A stretch of 64,000 bases of DNA from Mycobacterium florentinum (GCF_010730355.1 NZ_AP022576.1:3038001-3102000), one strand, 5' to 3'; positions 30,006 through 39,034 are shown, counted from the first letter of the stretch. Numbers and translations: made by a program. Notes: generated by a model not told the origin, from the letters alone.

Positions 30006-30136
30006 TGGCTTGGCGTCTGAATTGGTAGCCCAACGCGGGGCAGCGGAGCCGCCGCCACCAACTCCGCCGAAATCGTCTCGCAGTGCGCCGCCCGCACCTG
30101 CAGCCCCGCATCAGTGACCCGAAGAGCATCGGCCAC
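30002..30136 (-). CDS. Small ORF resembling the start of an EspC/DUF2580-type protein
   Basis: A GTG at 30136 opens a 44-codon frame with VADALRVTDAGLQVRAAHCE and ETISAELVAAAPLPR, which recalls the N-terminal helix of ESX-associated EspC/DUF2580 proteins that often head polymorphic-toxin loci in mycobacteria. It ends at TGA (30002-30004), overlapping the GTG of the barstar frame (GTGA). It is probably a decayed fragment; the resemblance is by eye only and could be chance. Confidence 0.35.
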   Translation of the reverse strand: MADALRVTDAGLQVRAAHCETISAELVAAAPLPRVGLPIQTPSQ

Positions 30137-30199
30137 GTCGAGGAGTTTAGGCCGGTACCAGCGATTAGCACTTCACCTCATTCCAAGGCGGAGGGCGAC

Positions 30200-30751
30200 G
30201 TGCGCGTAGAGCCCCTTCACGTCCTGACGCCGGTCAGTACGATCGGTGCCGTGGCAGGCCCCCCGCAGGACTTCAACAATGAGCCGACGCGCTACAGAGA
30301 CGTCGGCAGGGGCGGTGGCCCGCCCGCCGATGGCCCGCCAGCCGACGAACCGCCGCAGCCCGCTCCCGGCCCGGTCGAGCCCCAGACGGATCCTTTCGAC
30401 GACGAGACCGAGCCCACCGCGTGGTACCGCAAGCCGGTAGGCCTGATCATCTGGGGCCTGTCCGTTCTGGTCCTGATCGCCCTGATCGTCTACGGCATCG
30501 TCCAGCTCATCGGAGACCAGGGCACCACCAGCAACCCCAAGACGAGCACGACGACGCCGTCGACCACCACGACGACGGTCACGACCACCCCGCCGTCGTC
30601 GGCGCCGACGACCACGACCACGACGACAACGGCACCACCCACCAGCAGCGCCGAGGCGCCGGAACCAACACACCAGCCCACCCAGCAGCAACCCACGCAT
30701 CGGCATCACTGGCCGTCATGGCTGCCCACGACCATCCCCGCGTTGCCCTAA
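30200..30751 (+). CDS. Bitopic membrane protein with Thr/Pro-rich tail
   Basis: The protein of about 183 residues has a Pro/Asp-rich cytoplasmic part and one transmembrane helix (WYRKPVGLIIWGLSVLVLIA, continuing LIVYGIVQLI, near residues 75-102). A low-complexity Thr/Pro tail ends in a His/Trp-rich segment (HRHHWPSWLP). The GTG at 30200 has GGAGGG 4 bases upstream; a GTG at 30251 is the alternative. It is paralogous to the next gene: both share a (W/Y)RKP-x-GL-helix and Thr-rich tail. It begins a rightward set with the Hsp70-like gene, which faces iniC. Function is unknown. Confidence 0.7.
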   Translation: MRVEPLHVLTPVSTIGAVAGPPQDFNNEPTRYRDVGRGGGPPADGPPADEPPQPAPGPVEPQTDPFDDETEPTAWYRKPVGLIIWGLSVLVLIALIVYGIVQLIGDQGTTSNPKTSTTTPSTTTTTVTTTPPSSAPTTTTTTTTAPPTSSAEAPEPTHQPTQQQPTHRHHWPSWLPTTIPALP

Positions 30752-30848
30752 CGAGTTGATTGCAATCAGGTCAACATTTGACGGCCGATCGGAAGCCGCC
30801 CGTGTGGGATCCGCCCCGGACCAGCCCGCCCCGCTAATCTCGGCGACC

Positions 30849-31352
30849 ATGGGAAGGCACGCGCCGGCAGACCATTTCGTCGACGACGACCCGACCGTGT
30901 TCATCCACTACGGGGACGACGACCACGGCAGCGCGGAGCCCGATCCCGACGATCCGATTCCGGGTTGGCGCAAACCAATTGCGTTGGCCGGGTGGGGCCT
31001 GCTCATCGCGGTGCTGATCGCGCTGATCGTCTGGGGCATCATCCAACTCATGCACGGCGCCCCGCCGCAACAACCGATAACCAACACCACCCCCGCGACC
31101 GCCACCACGACGCCGGCCCGGTCGTCGAGCACCTCGAGCGTGCCACCGCCGGCACCAAGCGAGCAGACGACCACCCCGCCCGCCACCGACGCCCCGTCGG
31201 CGTCGACCGAGGACTCGCTGCCGTCGACCGCCACGACCACGCCGACCACGCCATCGGGCGACGCGTACCCGCTGCCACAACTGCCGTCGGTGATCACGCT
31301 GCCGCCGCTGCCGGGGCTACCGACCGAGATCACGCTGCCGCCCGGCCTGTGA
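30849..31352 (+). CDS. Bitopic membrane protein with Thr/Pro-rich tail (paralogue)
   Basis: The 167-residue protein starts MGRHAPADHFVDDDPTVF. It has an acidic cytoplasmic segment, a single helix (KPIALAGWGLLIAVLIALIV and on to WGIIQLM, about residues 42-68), and a Thr/Ser/Pro-rich outer tail ending in repeats of LP (LPSVITLPPLPGLPTEITLP). It is related to the preceding gene (gap 97 bases) and followed after 68 bases by the Hsp70-like gene. The ATG at 30849 is chosen because upstream codons look non-coding. Likely a cell-envelope protein; function unknown. Confidence 0.72.
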   Translation: MGRHAPADHFVDDDPTVFIHYGDDDHGSAEPDPDDPIPGWRKPIALAGWGLLIAVLIALIVWGIIQLMHGAPPQQPITNTTPATATTTPARSSSTSSVPPPAPSEQTTTPPATDAPSASTEDSLPSTATTTPTTPSGDAYPLPQLPSVITLPPLPGLPTEITLPPGL

Positions 31353-31420
31353 AAAGGGCTCCCACCTAGACTCTCGGGAACCCACAGTCACATTTACGAC
31401 AAAGCACAGAGGTATGCCAG

Positions 31421-33064
31421 ATGTCCGAGTCGCTCGGGTTGTCCATCGGGATGGCCAATCTGGTCGCGGCCAGGACGGGTGGCGACGTGGTGACTCGCAG
31501 ATCCGTGCTCACCCTGTTTGACCAGCGCCCATCGGAAGTCGGCCTCCCGGAGGAAACTGGGGACCCGGCCGACGCCGGCCTGGTGATGCGGGGGTTCGTC
31601 GAACGGGTCGGCGACCGAACTCCGCTGGTGGCGGCCGACGGCACCAAGTACCTCGGTGACGCGCTGACGGTCGAGGCGCTCGAGGCGATGGCCCGCGCCG
31701 TCGACTACGGAACGCCGGTCACGATCGCCGTCCCCGCCTATTGGTCGCCGGAACAGTCCGCGGCCCTGCGCGAGGAATTCTTCGCCCAGCCGGGCCTGGC
31801 TCCCAACGGCGTTCCGCCGGCGCTGATCTCCGACGCCACCGCGTCGCTCACCGCGCTGCGGGCCGAACCGGACTTCCCGGCCCAAGGCATCGTCGCGCTG
31901 TGCGACTTCGGCGCCAGCGGCACCACCGTCACGCTGAGCGACGCCGGATCGGACTATGCGCAGATCGGCCCGTCGGTGCGCTACCGCGAATTCTCCGGCG
32001 ACGGGATCGACCAGCTCATCCTCGACCGCATGCGCGACAGCGTTCCGAGCGACAGCTCCGGCGGCGTCGCCAGCACGACGCGGATGGGGTCGCTGACTCG
32101 CCTGCTCGACCAATACCGGACCGCGAAGGAGGAACTGTCGACGGCGCCGGTCACCACCGTCCCGGCGGTAACCGGCGAGGACGTCGAGCTGTCCCGCAAC
32201 GAATTCGAGGAGCTGATCTCCGGGCCGCTGGACGAATTCGTCACGGGCGTCGAAAACATCTTGCGGCACAACGAGATTCCGGCGACAAAATTGGCCGCTG
32301 TGGCCACCGTCGGCGGTGGCGCTGCCATCCCGCTGCTCGCCACCCGCCTTTCCGAACGCCTCGGGGTGCCGGTGCACACCGCACCACAGCCCGCGTTCAC
32401 CGCCGCCCTCGGCGCGGCCTCCTTCGGTCTGCAGCACCCCGCAACGAGCGCGGTGCCGAGCCCTGCCGTCGGCAATGCGACGCAATTGGCACCCGCCGTG
32501 CCGGCCGACATGACGCAAGCCATCCCGAACGCCCGGATCGAAGAAGAGGGACCCCTGGCCTGGTCCGAGGACGAAGACGAGGAAGATCCCGTCCCCTACA
32601 CCGGCCCGGAACACAGTGGCCAATATGTCCGCGACGCAATGGGTTTCGAGTACGAGGAGGACGACCCCTCCGCCGCCGCACCACCGCCGTGGTACCGGCG
32701 CACCGCCGTCGTCTTGAGCCTGGCAGCCGCGGCCGCGGCCATCATGGTGGCCACGATCCTGGCGTTGACCCTGGGCGAGGAGAACCCGAGGCCGGTGCAG
32801 CCGTCGCCGAGTCACCCGACGGCCCCGCCGCCCGAGCAAACCGTGACCGTCACCGAGCCGAACCCCACCGAGACGGTGACCGCGCCGCCCCCGCCGCCAC
32901 CGTCGACGACCACCACCACCGAACCGCCCGTGACGATCACCGAGGCTCCGCCCACCACGACGTATCAGCCGCCGCCCACCACGACGGTCCCGCCGCCCAC
33001 GACCACGGTCCCGCCGCCGGTGCCAACCGAACGCGAGCGACACTGGCCGTGGCGGCGCTACTGA
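31421..33064 (+). CDS. Membrane-anchored Hsp70-like protein
   Basis: The 547-residue protein has an actin/Hsp70-like N-terminal domain (about 1-350) with LGLSIGMANLVAA (phosphate-1 region), ALCDFGASGTTVTLSDAG (phosphate-2, about 160-178) and AAVATVGGGAAIPLLATRL (adenosine region, about 290-308). An acidic linker is followed by one transmembrane helix (about 427-448, VLSLAAAAAAIMVATILALT) and a Thr/Pro-rich outer tail ending ERHWPWRRY. It lacks a canonical peptide-binding domain, so it is not a standard DnaK. Its stop overlaps the iniC stop region by 7 bases. It probably senses or organises envelope state; the role is inferred only. Confidence 0.8.
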   Translation: MSESLGLSIGMANLVAARTGGDVVTRRSVLTLFDQRPSEVGLPEETGDPADAGLVMRGFVERVGDRTPLVAADGTKYLGDALTVEALEAMARAVDYGTPVTIAVPAYWSPEQSAALREEFFAQPGLAPNGVPPALISDATASLTALRAEPDFPAQGIVALCDFGASGTTVTLSDAGSDYAQIGPSVRYREFSGDGIDQLILDRMRDSVPSDSSGGVASTTRMGSLTRLLDQYRTAKEELSTAPVTTVPAVTGEDVELSRNEFEELISGPLDEFVTGVENILRHNEIPATKLAAVATVGGGAAIPLLATRLSERLGVPVHTAPQPAFTAALGAASFGLQHPATSAVPSPAVGNATQLAPAVPADMTQAIPNARIEEEGPLAWSEDEDEEDPVPYTGPEHSGQYVRDAMGFEYEEDDPSAAAPPPWYRRTAVVLSLAAAAAAIMVATILALTLGEENPRPVQPSPSHPTAPPPEQTVTVTEPNPTETVTAPPPPPPSTTTTTEPPVTITEAPPTTTYQPPPTTTVPPPTTTVPPPVPTERERHWPWRRY

Positions 33065-34563
33065 CGCGGCTGAATGTTGGGGCCGTGAGTGGCGAAGTCG
33101 GCCACCATCGCCTCGGCGCTGCGCACCGCAGCACGGCATGCCTTGGTGGTGAACGGGTCGTTGAGCGGATGCTCGGCCCGGCGGCGCCAGCGTTGCGCCG
33201 CGGCGAATGCGGCTCGCGGCCCCTCGTTGGGGTCGGCGTTACGATCCAAACCCAGCCGGCTGGCCGGGCGGGTGCCCGATCCGCCGATGATGCGACGCAG
33301 TGACGCGATTTCTTCCGTGTTCAACATGGTTGGGCGAGAAGATAATTGGCTGAGCAGCCGAAGCTCCTCGAAAGCGTGCGTGTCGGCCAGCAGCGGGTCG
33401 ATATCGGCGATGACATAGGGTGTCGCGACGATCGGGAACGCCTCTACGAACCTGCGCAACGACACCAGCGCGGTGTGCGCCTTCAACATGTCGGAGCGTT
33501 GCGCGAATTGCTGATCGATGACCTCGCGCAGCGCTACCAACCCACTGCGCTCCAGCAATTCGTCGGCCAGGCCGGCCGCGTCGGCGACGCCGGTGGCCAG
33601 CACGGCGAGCGAGATCCGCAGACCGAACATGCCGAACCGGTCCAACAGCTGGGCACGGGTTGCCGCGTCGACGGGCAGCGGGCTCTCGACGCGCACGAAG
33701 CGGTCCACGCTCAGCATGGCCTTGCTGAGTTCGGTCGTATCGGCAGACGCGAGCTTCTGCAGGGCGATGAACTCGCTTTGGCGCAGCGTGCGCGCGGTCA
33801 GCGCCAGCAGCCCCGAGACCGGCACCACGGCTTGGCAGATGCCCGTCTCATTCATCTCCTTGGTGAATCGCTGTGCCACATCGGCTGCCGACAGCATGGC
33901 GTCGATCCGGCCCGCGCCGATCTCGTCGGCCCGCGACGCCACCCCGATGATGCCCAGCGCGCCCGTGGACCCGCCGACGAGTTGCCCAATCTGCTTGAGC
34001 AGGGCCACATCTGCGGCGTTGAGGGTGCGCAGCAGGAACACCACCGCGTCCACTCGCGGCACCCCGTCGGGGGGCACCAGCAACCGCAGCGTGCGCTCGG
34101 AGGCCTCACGCGTCAGCGACGACGTCCCCGGGGTGTCGATGATGGTGGTCTCGACCAATTCTTCGGCCGGCCACTCGACGTCCAGGTCGGCCACGTCGGC
34201 GGGGTTGAGTGTCCGGAAGTCGAACGTCAGCCCGGAGCTGTGATTGATCGGCACATTGGAATGCCTTCCGCCCCAATGGTTTGCGGTGACCTTTGGGGTG
34301 GGCCCGTGCCGGAACCACGTCACGATCCGGGTGGCCTCGGTGGCGTCGGTCGGGGCGATGTCTTGACCGACCAAAGCGTTGAGCAGGGTGGACTTTCCGG
34401 CCTTGAGTGTGCCGGCCAGGGCGATGCGGATCGGTTCGTTCAGCCGCGCGCCGATGCGGTCCAGTTCGAAGAAAACCTCGGGTCGGTTCCGGAATGCCGG
34501 CTCACCACGGTAGGCCTGGACGGTCCCGCCCAAAATCGCTCGGACTCGATCGCTCGTGCTCAC
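33058..34563 (-). CDS. iniC: Dynamin-like GTPase IniC
   Basis: The 501-residue dynamin-family GTPase has G1 AGTLKAGKSTLLNALVG (about 49-65), G3 IIDTPGTSS (about 142-150) and a G4-region ASRADEIG. The helical remainder is shorter than IniA and lacks an obvious membrane-insertion hairpin. It is the third gene of iniBAC, the operon induced by isoniazid and other cell-wall inhibitors. It starts with GTG overlapping the iniA stop (GTGA, 34560-34563). IniA and IniC probably act together at the inner membrane. Confidence 0.92.
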   Translation of the reverse strand: MSTSDRVRAILGGTVQAYRGEPAFRNRPEVFFELDRIGARLNEPIRIALAGTLKAGKSTLLNALVGQDIAPTDATEATRIVTWFRHGPTPKVTANHWGGRHSNVPINHSSGLTFDFRTLNPADVADLDVEWPAEELVETTIIDTPGTSSLTREASERTLRLLVPPDGVPRVDAVVFLLRTLNAADVALLKQIGQLVGGSTGALGIIGVASRADEIGAGRIDAMLSAADVAQRFTKEMNETGICQAVVPVSGLLALTARTLRQSEFIALQKLASADTTELSKAMLSVDRFVRVESPLPVDAATRAQLLDRFGMFGLRISLAVLATGVADAAGLADELLERSGLVALREVIDQQFAQRSDMLKAHTALVSLRRFVEAFPIVATPYVIADIDPLLADTHAFEELRLLSQLSSRPTMLNTEEIASLRRIIGGSGTRPASRLGLDRNADPNEGPRAAFAAAQRWRRRAEHPLNDPFTTKACRAAVRSAEAMVADFATHGPNIQPRQ

Positions 34564-36401
34564 ACCCGTCCTACGGTCACCTGTGGCGTCAGTTTGTCCA
34601 CATTCTCGGTGACCTGGTTCAGGATATTCAACTGCCGCTCGAGTTCCCGGACCTTGTTATCACGTTCGGCTTCTTCCACGTGCGCGGCGGCGATGGTGGA
34701 CTGCAGCGATTCGTTGAGCGATCGGGAGATCTCGTTGGCGATGTCGCGGTAGTGGTCGCGCAGCGTGCGGTGGATGATCTTGAGCCGGTCGCGCGATTCC
34801 TTGCCCACCACGAACGAGATGTCGTCGACAAAGCGCCGCACATTTGTCTTGGCCTCGGCGCGCGCCCGCAGCAGCCGGTTCTCCTTGTCCTCCTTGTAGG
34901 CCATCCGGCCCAGGATCAGCCCGGCGCCCACCGACAACGGGTTGAACAGGCCCAGACCCGCCACGGACGACAACATGCCGATCATCACCACGCCGCCGTA
35001 CGAACCACGCAGTCCGCTCACCATTTTCTGGCCCTTACCGGCCGGCTTGGACTCGAGGTCGGACACCGACTTGAGCTGGCCGAAGTCCCCGCCCATCGCG
35101 CGTTGGCTCAGCTGGGGGGTTAGCACCGAGTCCAGTCCCGCCGCGGCGAACGAACGGGCGACGTCGTCGGCCAGCTCCTCGGCGCGTTGGTAGGCCCAGA
35201 CGAAGTTGTCTCCGACGGCGGTGGCGACGGCTTCCTCGACGTCGCTGCCGATTTCGGCCCAATGCCGGGTCGGGTCGCACGAATCGATCTGGCGCTCGAT
35301 GTCCTCGGTGAGGGAACGGAACCGGGCGCGCATGTCGTGGTCGACGTCGGTGCTCAGGTCGGTGAATCCGTCGTTGAGCACCTGCTGCCACAGGGCGGTC
35401 TGCTCGAGTGCGTCCAGCGCGTCGCGCTTGCGCCGCTCCAGGTCTTCGGCAAGCCCGTCACGAAGCCCTGGATCGTTGACGACCGCGAGTTCCGAGCCCG
35501 CGGACATCGTCAATTGTTCTGCGGCCGAACGGATATCGCGGAGAACCTCGTCGCGCACCCGGTCGGTCTCGCGGGTGAGCACCCGCTCACTGAGGAATTT
35601 GACGATCGCGGGGAAGTTGGATTCCTCGTTGAGTTCGGTGTCGTTCTGGGTGACGGCGTGGCTGCGCAGCAGCGACGAGACGGGCAGGATCGGTATCGGC
35701 ACCCCGGCGCGCTGCAGGTGCGCGGTGTTGGCGGCGACGATGTCGCGCCAGTGCGGATACAGGTCAGTCTTGGTGGCCGCCAACACCGACACGGGGCAGA
35801 TGCGGTGGGCCTGGCGGATGAACCACATCTCCGGTTCGGTCAATTCCTGGCTGGTGTCGCTGACCATGATCAGCGCGTCCGCGTTGGGCAGCAGGCCCAG
35901 CGTCGCCGACAAGTGCGGCTGCCCGTGGCCGCCCACGCCCGGGGTGTCGATGAATGTCAGCCCACCTTGCAGAAGCGGGCTGGGCGCGGCGATCTCGACG
36001 CGCAGCACTTCACGGTTGCCGGCTTGCGGCGCGCGGCGCAGGTCGGTGTTGATGTCGTCGATCGGGATGTCGACGGGCGCGGGCTCTCCGTTGGGTCCGG
36101 CCGCCACGATCAGCCGGGCCGACGGTGGGTCGCCGTGGCTGACGACGGTGATGACGACGGTGGCCTCGTCGTCGCCCACTCGCGCCACCGGCAGATTGAG
36201 CAACGAGTTGAGCAGCTGACTCTTGCCCTGTTTGAGCTGCCCGGCGATCACCACCCGGATCTGCGGGTCGGTAATTCGGTCGCGGGCGCGGGCTAGTCGT
36301 TCCGCGAGATCATTGCGTTCGCTGAGTTCGGCGATGGCGATGGTGTGGTCGATCAGCTCGACGATGACGCTGACGCGCCTCGGATCGCTGGCTTGAGTCA
36401 C
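34560..36401 (-). CDS. iniA: Dynamin-like GTPase IniA
   Basis: The 613-residue bacterial dynamin-like protein has G1 AGQLKQGKSQLLNSLLN (about 52-68), G3 FIDTPGVGGHG (about 155) and G4 ATKTDLYPHW (about 210). It also has a long helical bundle and a hydrophobic membrane-binding region near residues 485-510 (GGVVMIGMLSSVAGLGLFNP, continuing LSVGAGLIL). C-terminal coiled coils end the protein. IniA of mycobacteria remodels membranes and contributes to tolerance of cell-wall drugs. GTG start 92 bases after the iniB stop; a strong hairpin lies in that gap. Confidence 0.93.
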   Translation of the reverse strand: MTQASDPRRVSVIVELIDHTIAIAELSERNDLAERLARARDRITDPQIRVVIAGQLKQGKSQLLNSLLNLPVARVGDDEATVVITVVSHGDPPSARLIVAAGPNGEPAPVDIPIDDINTDLRRAPQAGNREVLRVEIAAPSPLLQGGLTFIDTPGVGGHGQPHLSATLGLLPNADALIMVSDTSQELTEPEMWFIRQAHRICPVSVLAATKTDLYPHWRDIVAANTAHLQRAGVPIPILPVSSLLRSHAVTQNDTELNEESNFPAIVKFLSERVLTRETDRVRDEVLRDIRSAAEQLTMSAGSELAVVNDPGLRDGLAEDLERRKRDALDALEQTALWQQVLNDGFTDLSTDVDHDMRARFRSLTEDIERQIDSCDPTRHWAEIGSDVEEAVATAVGDNFVWAYQRAEELADDVARSFAAAGLDSVLTPQLSQRAMGGDFGQLKSVSDLESKPAGKGQKMVSGLRGSYGGVVMIGMLSSVAGLGLFNPLSVGAGLILGRMAYKEDKENRLLRARAEAKTNVRRFVDDISFVVGKESRDRLKIIHRTLRDHYRDIANEISRSLNESLQSTIAAAHVEEAERDNKVRELERQLNILNQVTENVDKLTPQVTVGRV

Positions 36402-36449
36402 CGCGGTTCCCCACTTTCTCGCATCTGTGATTACGGTATGCGCGCGAAT

Positions 36450-36475
36450 CGGCGGGGATCAAAACATCCCCGCCG
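36450..36475 (-). terminator. Hairpin between iniB and iniA (attenuator or processing site)
   Basis: Arms CGGCGGGGAT (36450-36459) and ATCCCCGCCG (36466-36475) form a perfect 10-base stem with a 6-base loop. It begins 19 bases after the iniB stop in the direction of transcription. It could lower iniAC transcription relative to iniB. Confidence 0.65.
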
Positions 36476-36493
36476 TTTCGCTACATCCGCGTG

Positions 36494-39034
36494 TTACCCG
36501 TGCGGGCCGGGGTGCGACGGCGCGGGTGCGTGCACCGGAGCCGGAGCATGCACCGGGGCCGGAGCGTGCGGAGTCCCTTCGAACACCGACGGGCTGTGCG
36601 GGGCCGGGGCATGCTCCACCGGAGCCGGGGCATGCTGAACCGGGGCAGGCGAATGCTGAACCGGGGCGGGCGAGTGCTCGACCGGAGCCGGCGAATGCTG
36701 AACCGGGGCGGGCGAGTGCTGAACCGGTGCCTGCTGCGCGGGCTCGTGGATCACCGGTCCACCCGCGCTGCCGTGGCCGCCGGCACCGCCGGCGCCGCCA
36801 CCCTGCAAGACGGAGCCGGGGTTCGACGGAGGCGTCGCGTGACCACCAATACCGCCCCCGGCACCGCCGCCGCCCTGAATCACCGGGCCCTGTCCGGCAG
36901 GCCCGGCCGGGCCGTGAGCGCCGACACCACCGCTGCCGGCGGCACCGCCGCCGCCACCGAGCGTCGCGCCTTCCTGGCCGAGGATGCCGCCGTGAGCTCC
37001 ACCGCCGGCACCCGCGTTGATGCCACCGCCCGGGAAGCCACCGCCAACACCGGCCCCTGAGTTGATGCCGCCAGCAGCTCCGCCGTGGCCGCCCATACCT
37101 GCGCCGCCGACTCCTGCGTTGATGCCGCCGCCAGCTTCTGCGTGGCTGCCCAAGCCGGCGGGTCCGGCAACGGTCGCGGATTGCGCCGTCGCGTGGCCTC
37201 CCAGCCCACCTTCACCGCTCAACGTGCCGCCGGTGCGTGCCCCGCCGATGCCGAGACCAGCGCCGCCAGCCGCGGCGGCACCGCCTTGACCACCGACGCC
37301 GACACCCCCGAGCGGGCCGGCCACGTGAGGAGTGGCGGCACCGTTCAGCGCTGCGCCCTCGCTAGCGATCAACCCCGCCTGACCGCTGGCCCCCAGCGCC
37401 GCGTTACCTCCCCCGCCGGCAATCGCGCCGGCGTTGCCCGCACCTGCCAGCTGGCTGCTGGCACCGAAACTTGCCTGGCTCGCCAAAGCGGCCTGACCGC
37501 CCAGACCTGCCTGCTCACCGGCACCGAAGCCGCCGCCGACCTGGCTACCAACGCCAGCACCAAAGCCGCCGGCCACCTGGCTGCCAAAGCCGCCTGCCGC
37601 CTGGCCACCGGCACCGGCGCCAGCGCCGAACGCGCCACCAGCCTGGCCGCCAAAACCACCTGCAGCCTGGCCGCCGAGGCCGCCACCCGCTTGGCCGCCG
37701 GCACCGAAACTTGCCTGGCTCACCAGAGCGGCCTGACCGCCGACACCTGCTTGGCCAGCCAACCCGGCCTGACCGCCAGCACCGAAGCCGCCACCGGCCT
37801 GACCGCCGGCTTCACCCCTTAGACCAACACCGGCGTGACCCCCCAGGCCAGCGCCTCCCCCAAGGCCGGCGCCGCCGTTGAATCCGGCACCAGCACCGAC
37901 CCCAGCGCGACCGCCGAGACCAGCTTCGCCACCAAGACCCGCACCGCCACCGAACCCGGCGCCGCCTTCAAGTCCGCCACCGGCCCGCAGCCCAACACCT
38001 TCACCGAAACCGGCACGGCCACCGAAACCGCTCTCACCACCGAGACCGATACCGGCGCGGCCGCCCAGGCCGCTCTCGCCGCCGAAACCAAGACCAGCGC
38101 GGCCGCCGAATCCGGTCTGCGCACCCAAACCGATGCCGGTCAGGCCGCCACCGCCAAGTCCGAAGCCGCCGTGTCCACCAAAGCCACCACCAATACCCAG
38201 GCCGGCATTGAGGCCGACGCCCAAACCAAACTCGCTTCCGAAGCCGCCACCATGACCGGGGCCGTGGCCGAATTCACCCACGCCAGGCCGGAACCCGCCC
38301 CAGCCGGGGCCACAGCCCGTACCGCCCCAATCGGGGCCACAACCGGGTCCGAACCCAGGCCGGTCGCCCCAGCCGTGTCCCCAGCCAGGCCGACCGTCGT
38401 CCCATCCGTGGTGTCCCCAACCGGGCCGCCCGTCACCCCAGCCCGGACGGAAGCCACCCCAGCCAGGTCCGAAACCGGGACCAAACCCGCCGGTGCCGGG
38501 ACCAAATCCGCCCCAACCGGGCTGAAAGCCGAACCCGCCGTAGCCGCCGCCGTACAGTCCGGCGTTGACGCCACCGAGCAGCGCGCCACCCAAGTCGCCA
38601 ACGATCGCGCCACCGAGGCCGAGTGCGGCGCCGGCGCCGTCGACAACCGGCGCAATCGCGTCACCCACCAGGGCGCCCGCATCCTGAGCAACCGCGCCGA
38701 CCAGGCCGGGTCCGTACCCGTAGCCCGGGTCGTATCCGCCGTATCCGGGGTCATAGCCGCCGTAGCCCTGGTCGTACCCGTAGCCCTGGTCGTAGCCGCC
38801 ATAGCCCGGGGCAAAGCCGTACTGATCGGTGAGCACCTGCTGTAACCCGCCAATCGGGTCGCCCACGCCAAGGGGCACCCCCGGGACGGCGCTGGCCACC
38901 GCCGACGCGAACTCCTCCGGAGCCACATTGACCAAGCCTGCGTCGGTCATAGCTTGCCCGGGACCCGAAACGAATGCCTGGGCCGCGTCCGGGTTGGCAA
39001 ACAAATCCATGATGTATTGGATCAGCCGGTCCAT
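36494..39034 (-). CDS. iniB: IniB, large Gly-rich form with His/Pro-repeat C-terminus
   Basis: The 846-residue protein has an IniB-N domain (about 1-60, MDRLIQYIMDLFANPDAAQA) and a Tyr/Gly repeat region (GYDQGYG and GYDPGYG units, about 75-110). A very long Gly/Ala/Phe-rich part of GLGG, AGFGG and GGQAG units (about 110-770) follows. The end is a striking tail of about nine APVQHSP/APVHAP units with 13 histidines. M. tuberculosis IniB is much shorter (about 479 residues, from memory). It is the first gene of iniBAC. ATG at 39034 with GGAGGGG upstream is preferred to longer in-frame starts. Confidence 0.88.
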   Translation of the reverse strand: MDRLIQYIMDLFANPDAAQAFVSGPGQAMTDAGLVNVAPEEFASAVASAVPGVPLGVGDPIGGLQQVLTDQYGFAPGYGGYDQGYGYDQGYGGYDPGYGGYDPGYGYGPGLVGAVAQDAGALVGDAIAPVVDGAGAALGLGGAIVGDLGGALLGGVNAGLYGGGYGGFGFQPGWGGFGPGTGGFGPGFGPGWGGFRPGWGDGRPGWGHHGWDDGRPGWGHGWGDRPGFGPGCGPDWGGTGCGPGWGGFRPGVGEFGHGPGHGGGFGSEFGLGVGLNAGLGIGGGFGGHGGFGLGGGGLTGIGLGAQTGFGGRAGLGFGGESGLGGRAGIGLGGESGFGGRAGFGEGVGLRAGGGLEGGAGFGGGAGLGGEAGLGGRAGVGAGAGFNGGAGLGGGAGLGGHAGVGLRGEAGGQAGGGFGAGGQAGLAGQAGVGGQAALVSQASFGAGGQAGGGLGGQAAGGFGGQAGGAFGAGAGAGGQAAGGFGSQVAGGFGAGVGSQVGGGFGAGEQAGLGGQAALASQASFGASSQLAGAGNAGAIAGGGGNAALGASGQAGLIASEGAALNGAATPHVAGPLGGVGVGGQGGAAAAGGAGLGIGGARTGGTLSGEGGLGGHATAQSATVAGPAGLGSHAEAGGGINAGVGGAGMGGHGGAAGGINSGAGVGGGFPGGGINAGAGGGAHGGILGQEGATLGGGGGAAGSGGVGAHGPAGPAGQGPVIQGGGGAGGGIGGHATPPSNPGSVLQGGGAGGAGGHGSAGGPVIHEPAQQAPVQHSPAPVQHSPAPVEHSPAPVQHSPAPVQHAPAPVEHAPAPHSPSVFEGTPHAPAPVHAPAPVHAPAPSHPGPHG

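Noticed and set aside
30490..30696. Val-rich frame antisense to the Thr-rich tail
   Set aside because: Generated by antisense ACC/ACG runs; no independent coding evidence.
31421..33064. A second functional DnaK
   Set aside because: Phosphate loops are Hsp70-like but the peptide-binding and lid domains are absent, replaced by a membrane helix and Pro/Thr tail.
37835..38845. Long plus-strand Thr/Ala-rich frame opposite iniB
   Set aside because: Complement of the Gly-rich iniB repeats; Thr/Ala/Pro strings arise from antisense Gly/Ala codons. No ribosome-binding site or conserved domain.
36494..39034. PE_PGRS-like identity for the Gly-rich protein
   Set aside because: The N-terminus is an IniB-N domain, not a PE domain, and the gene is in iniBAC order.
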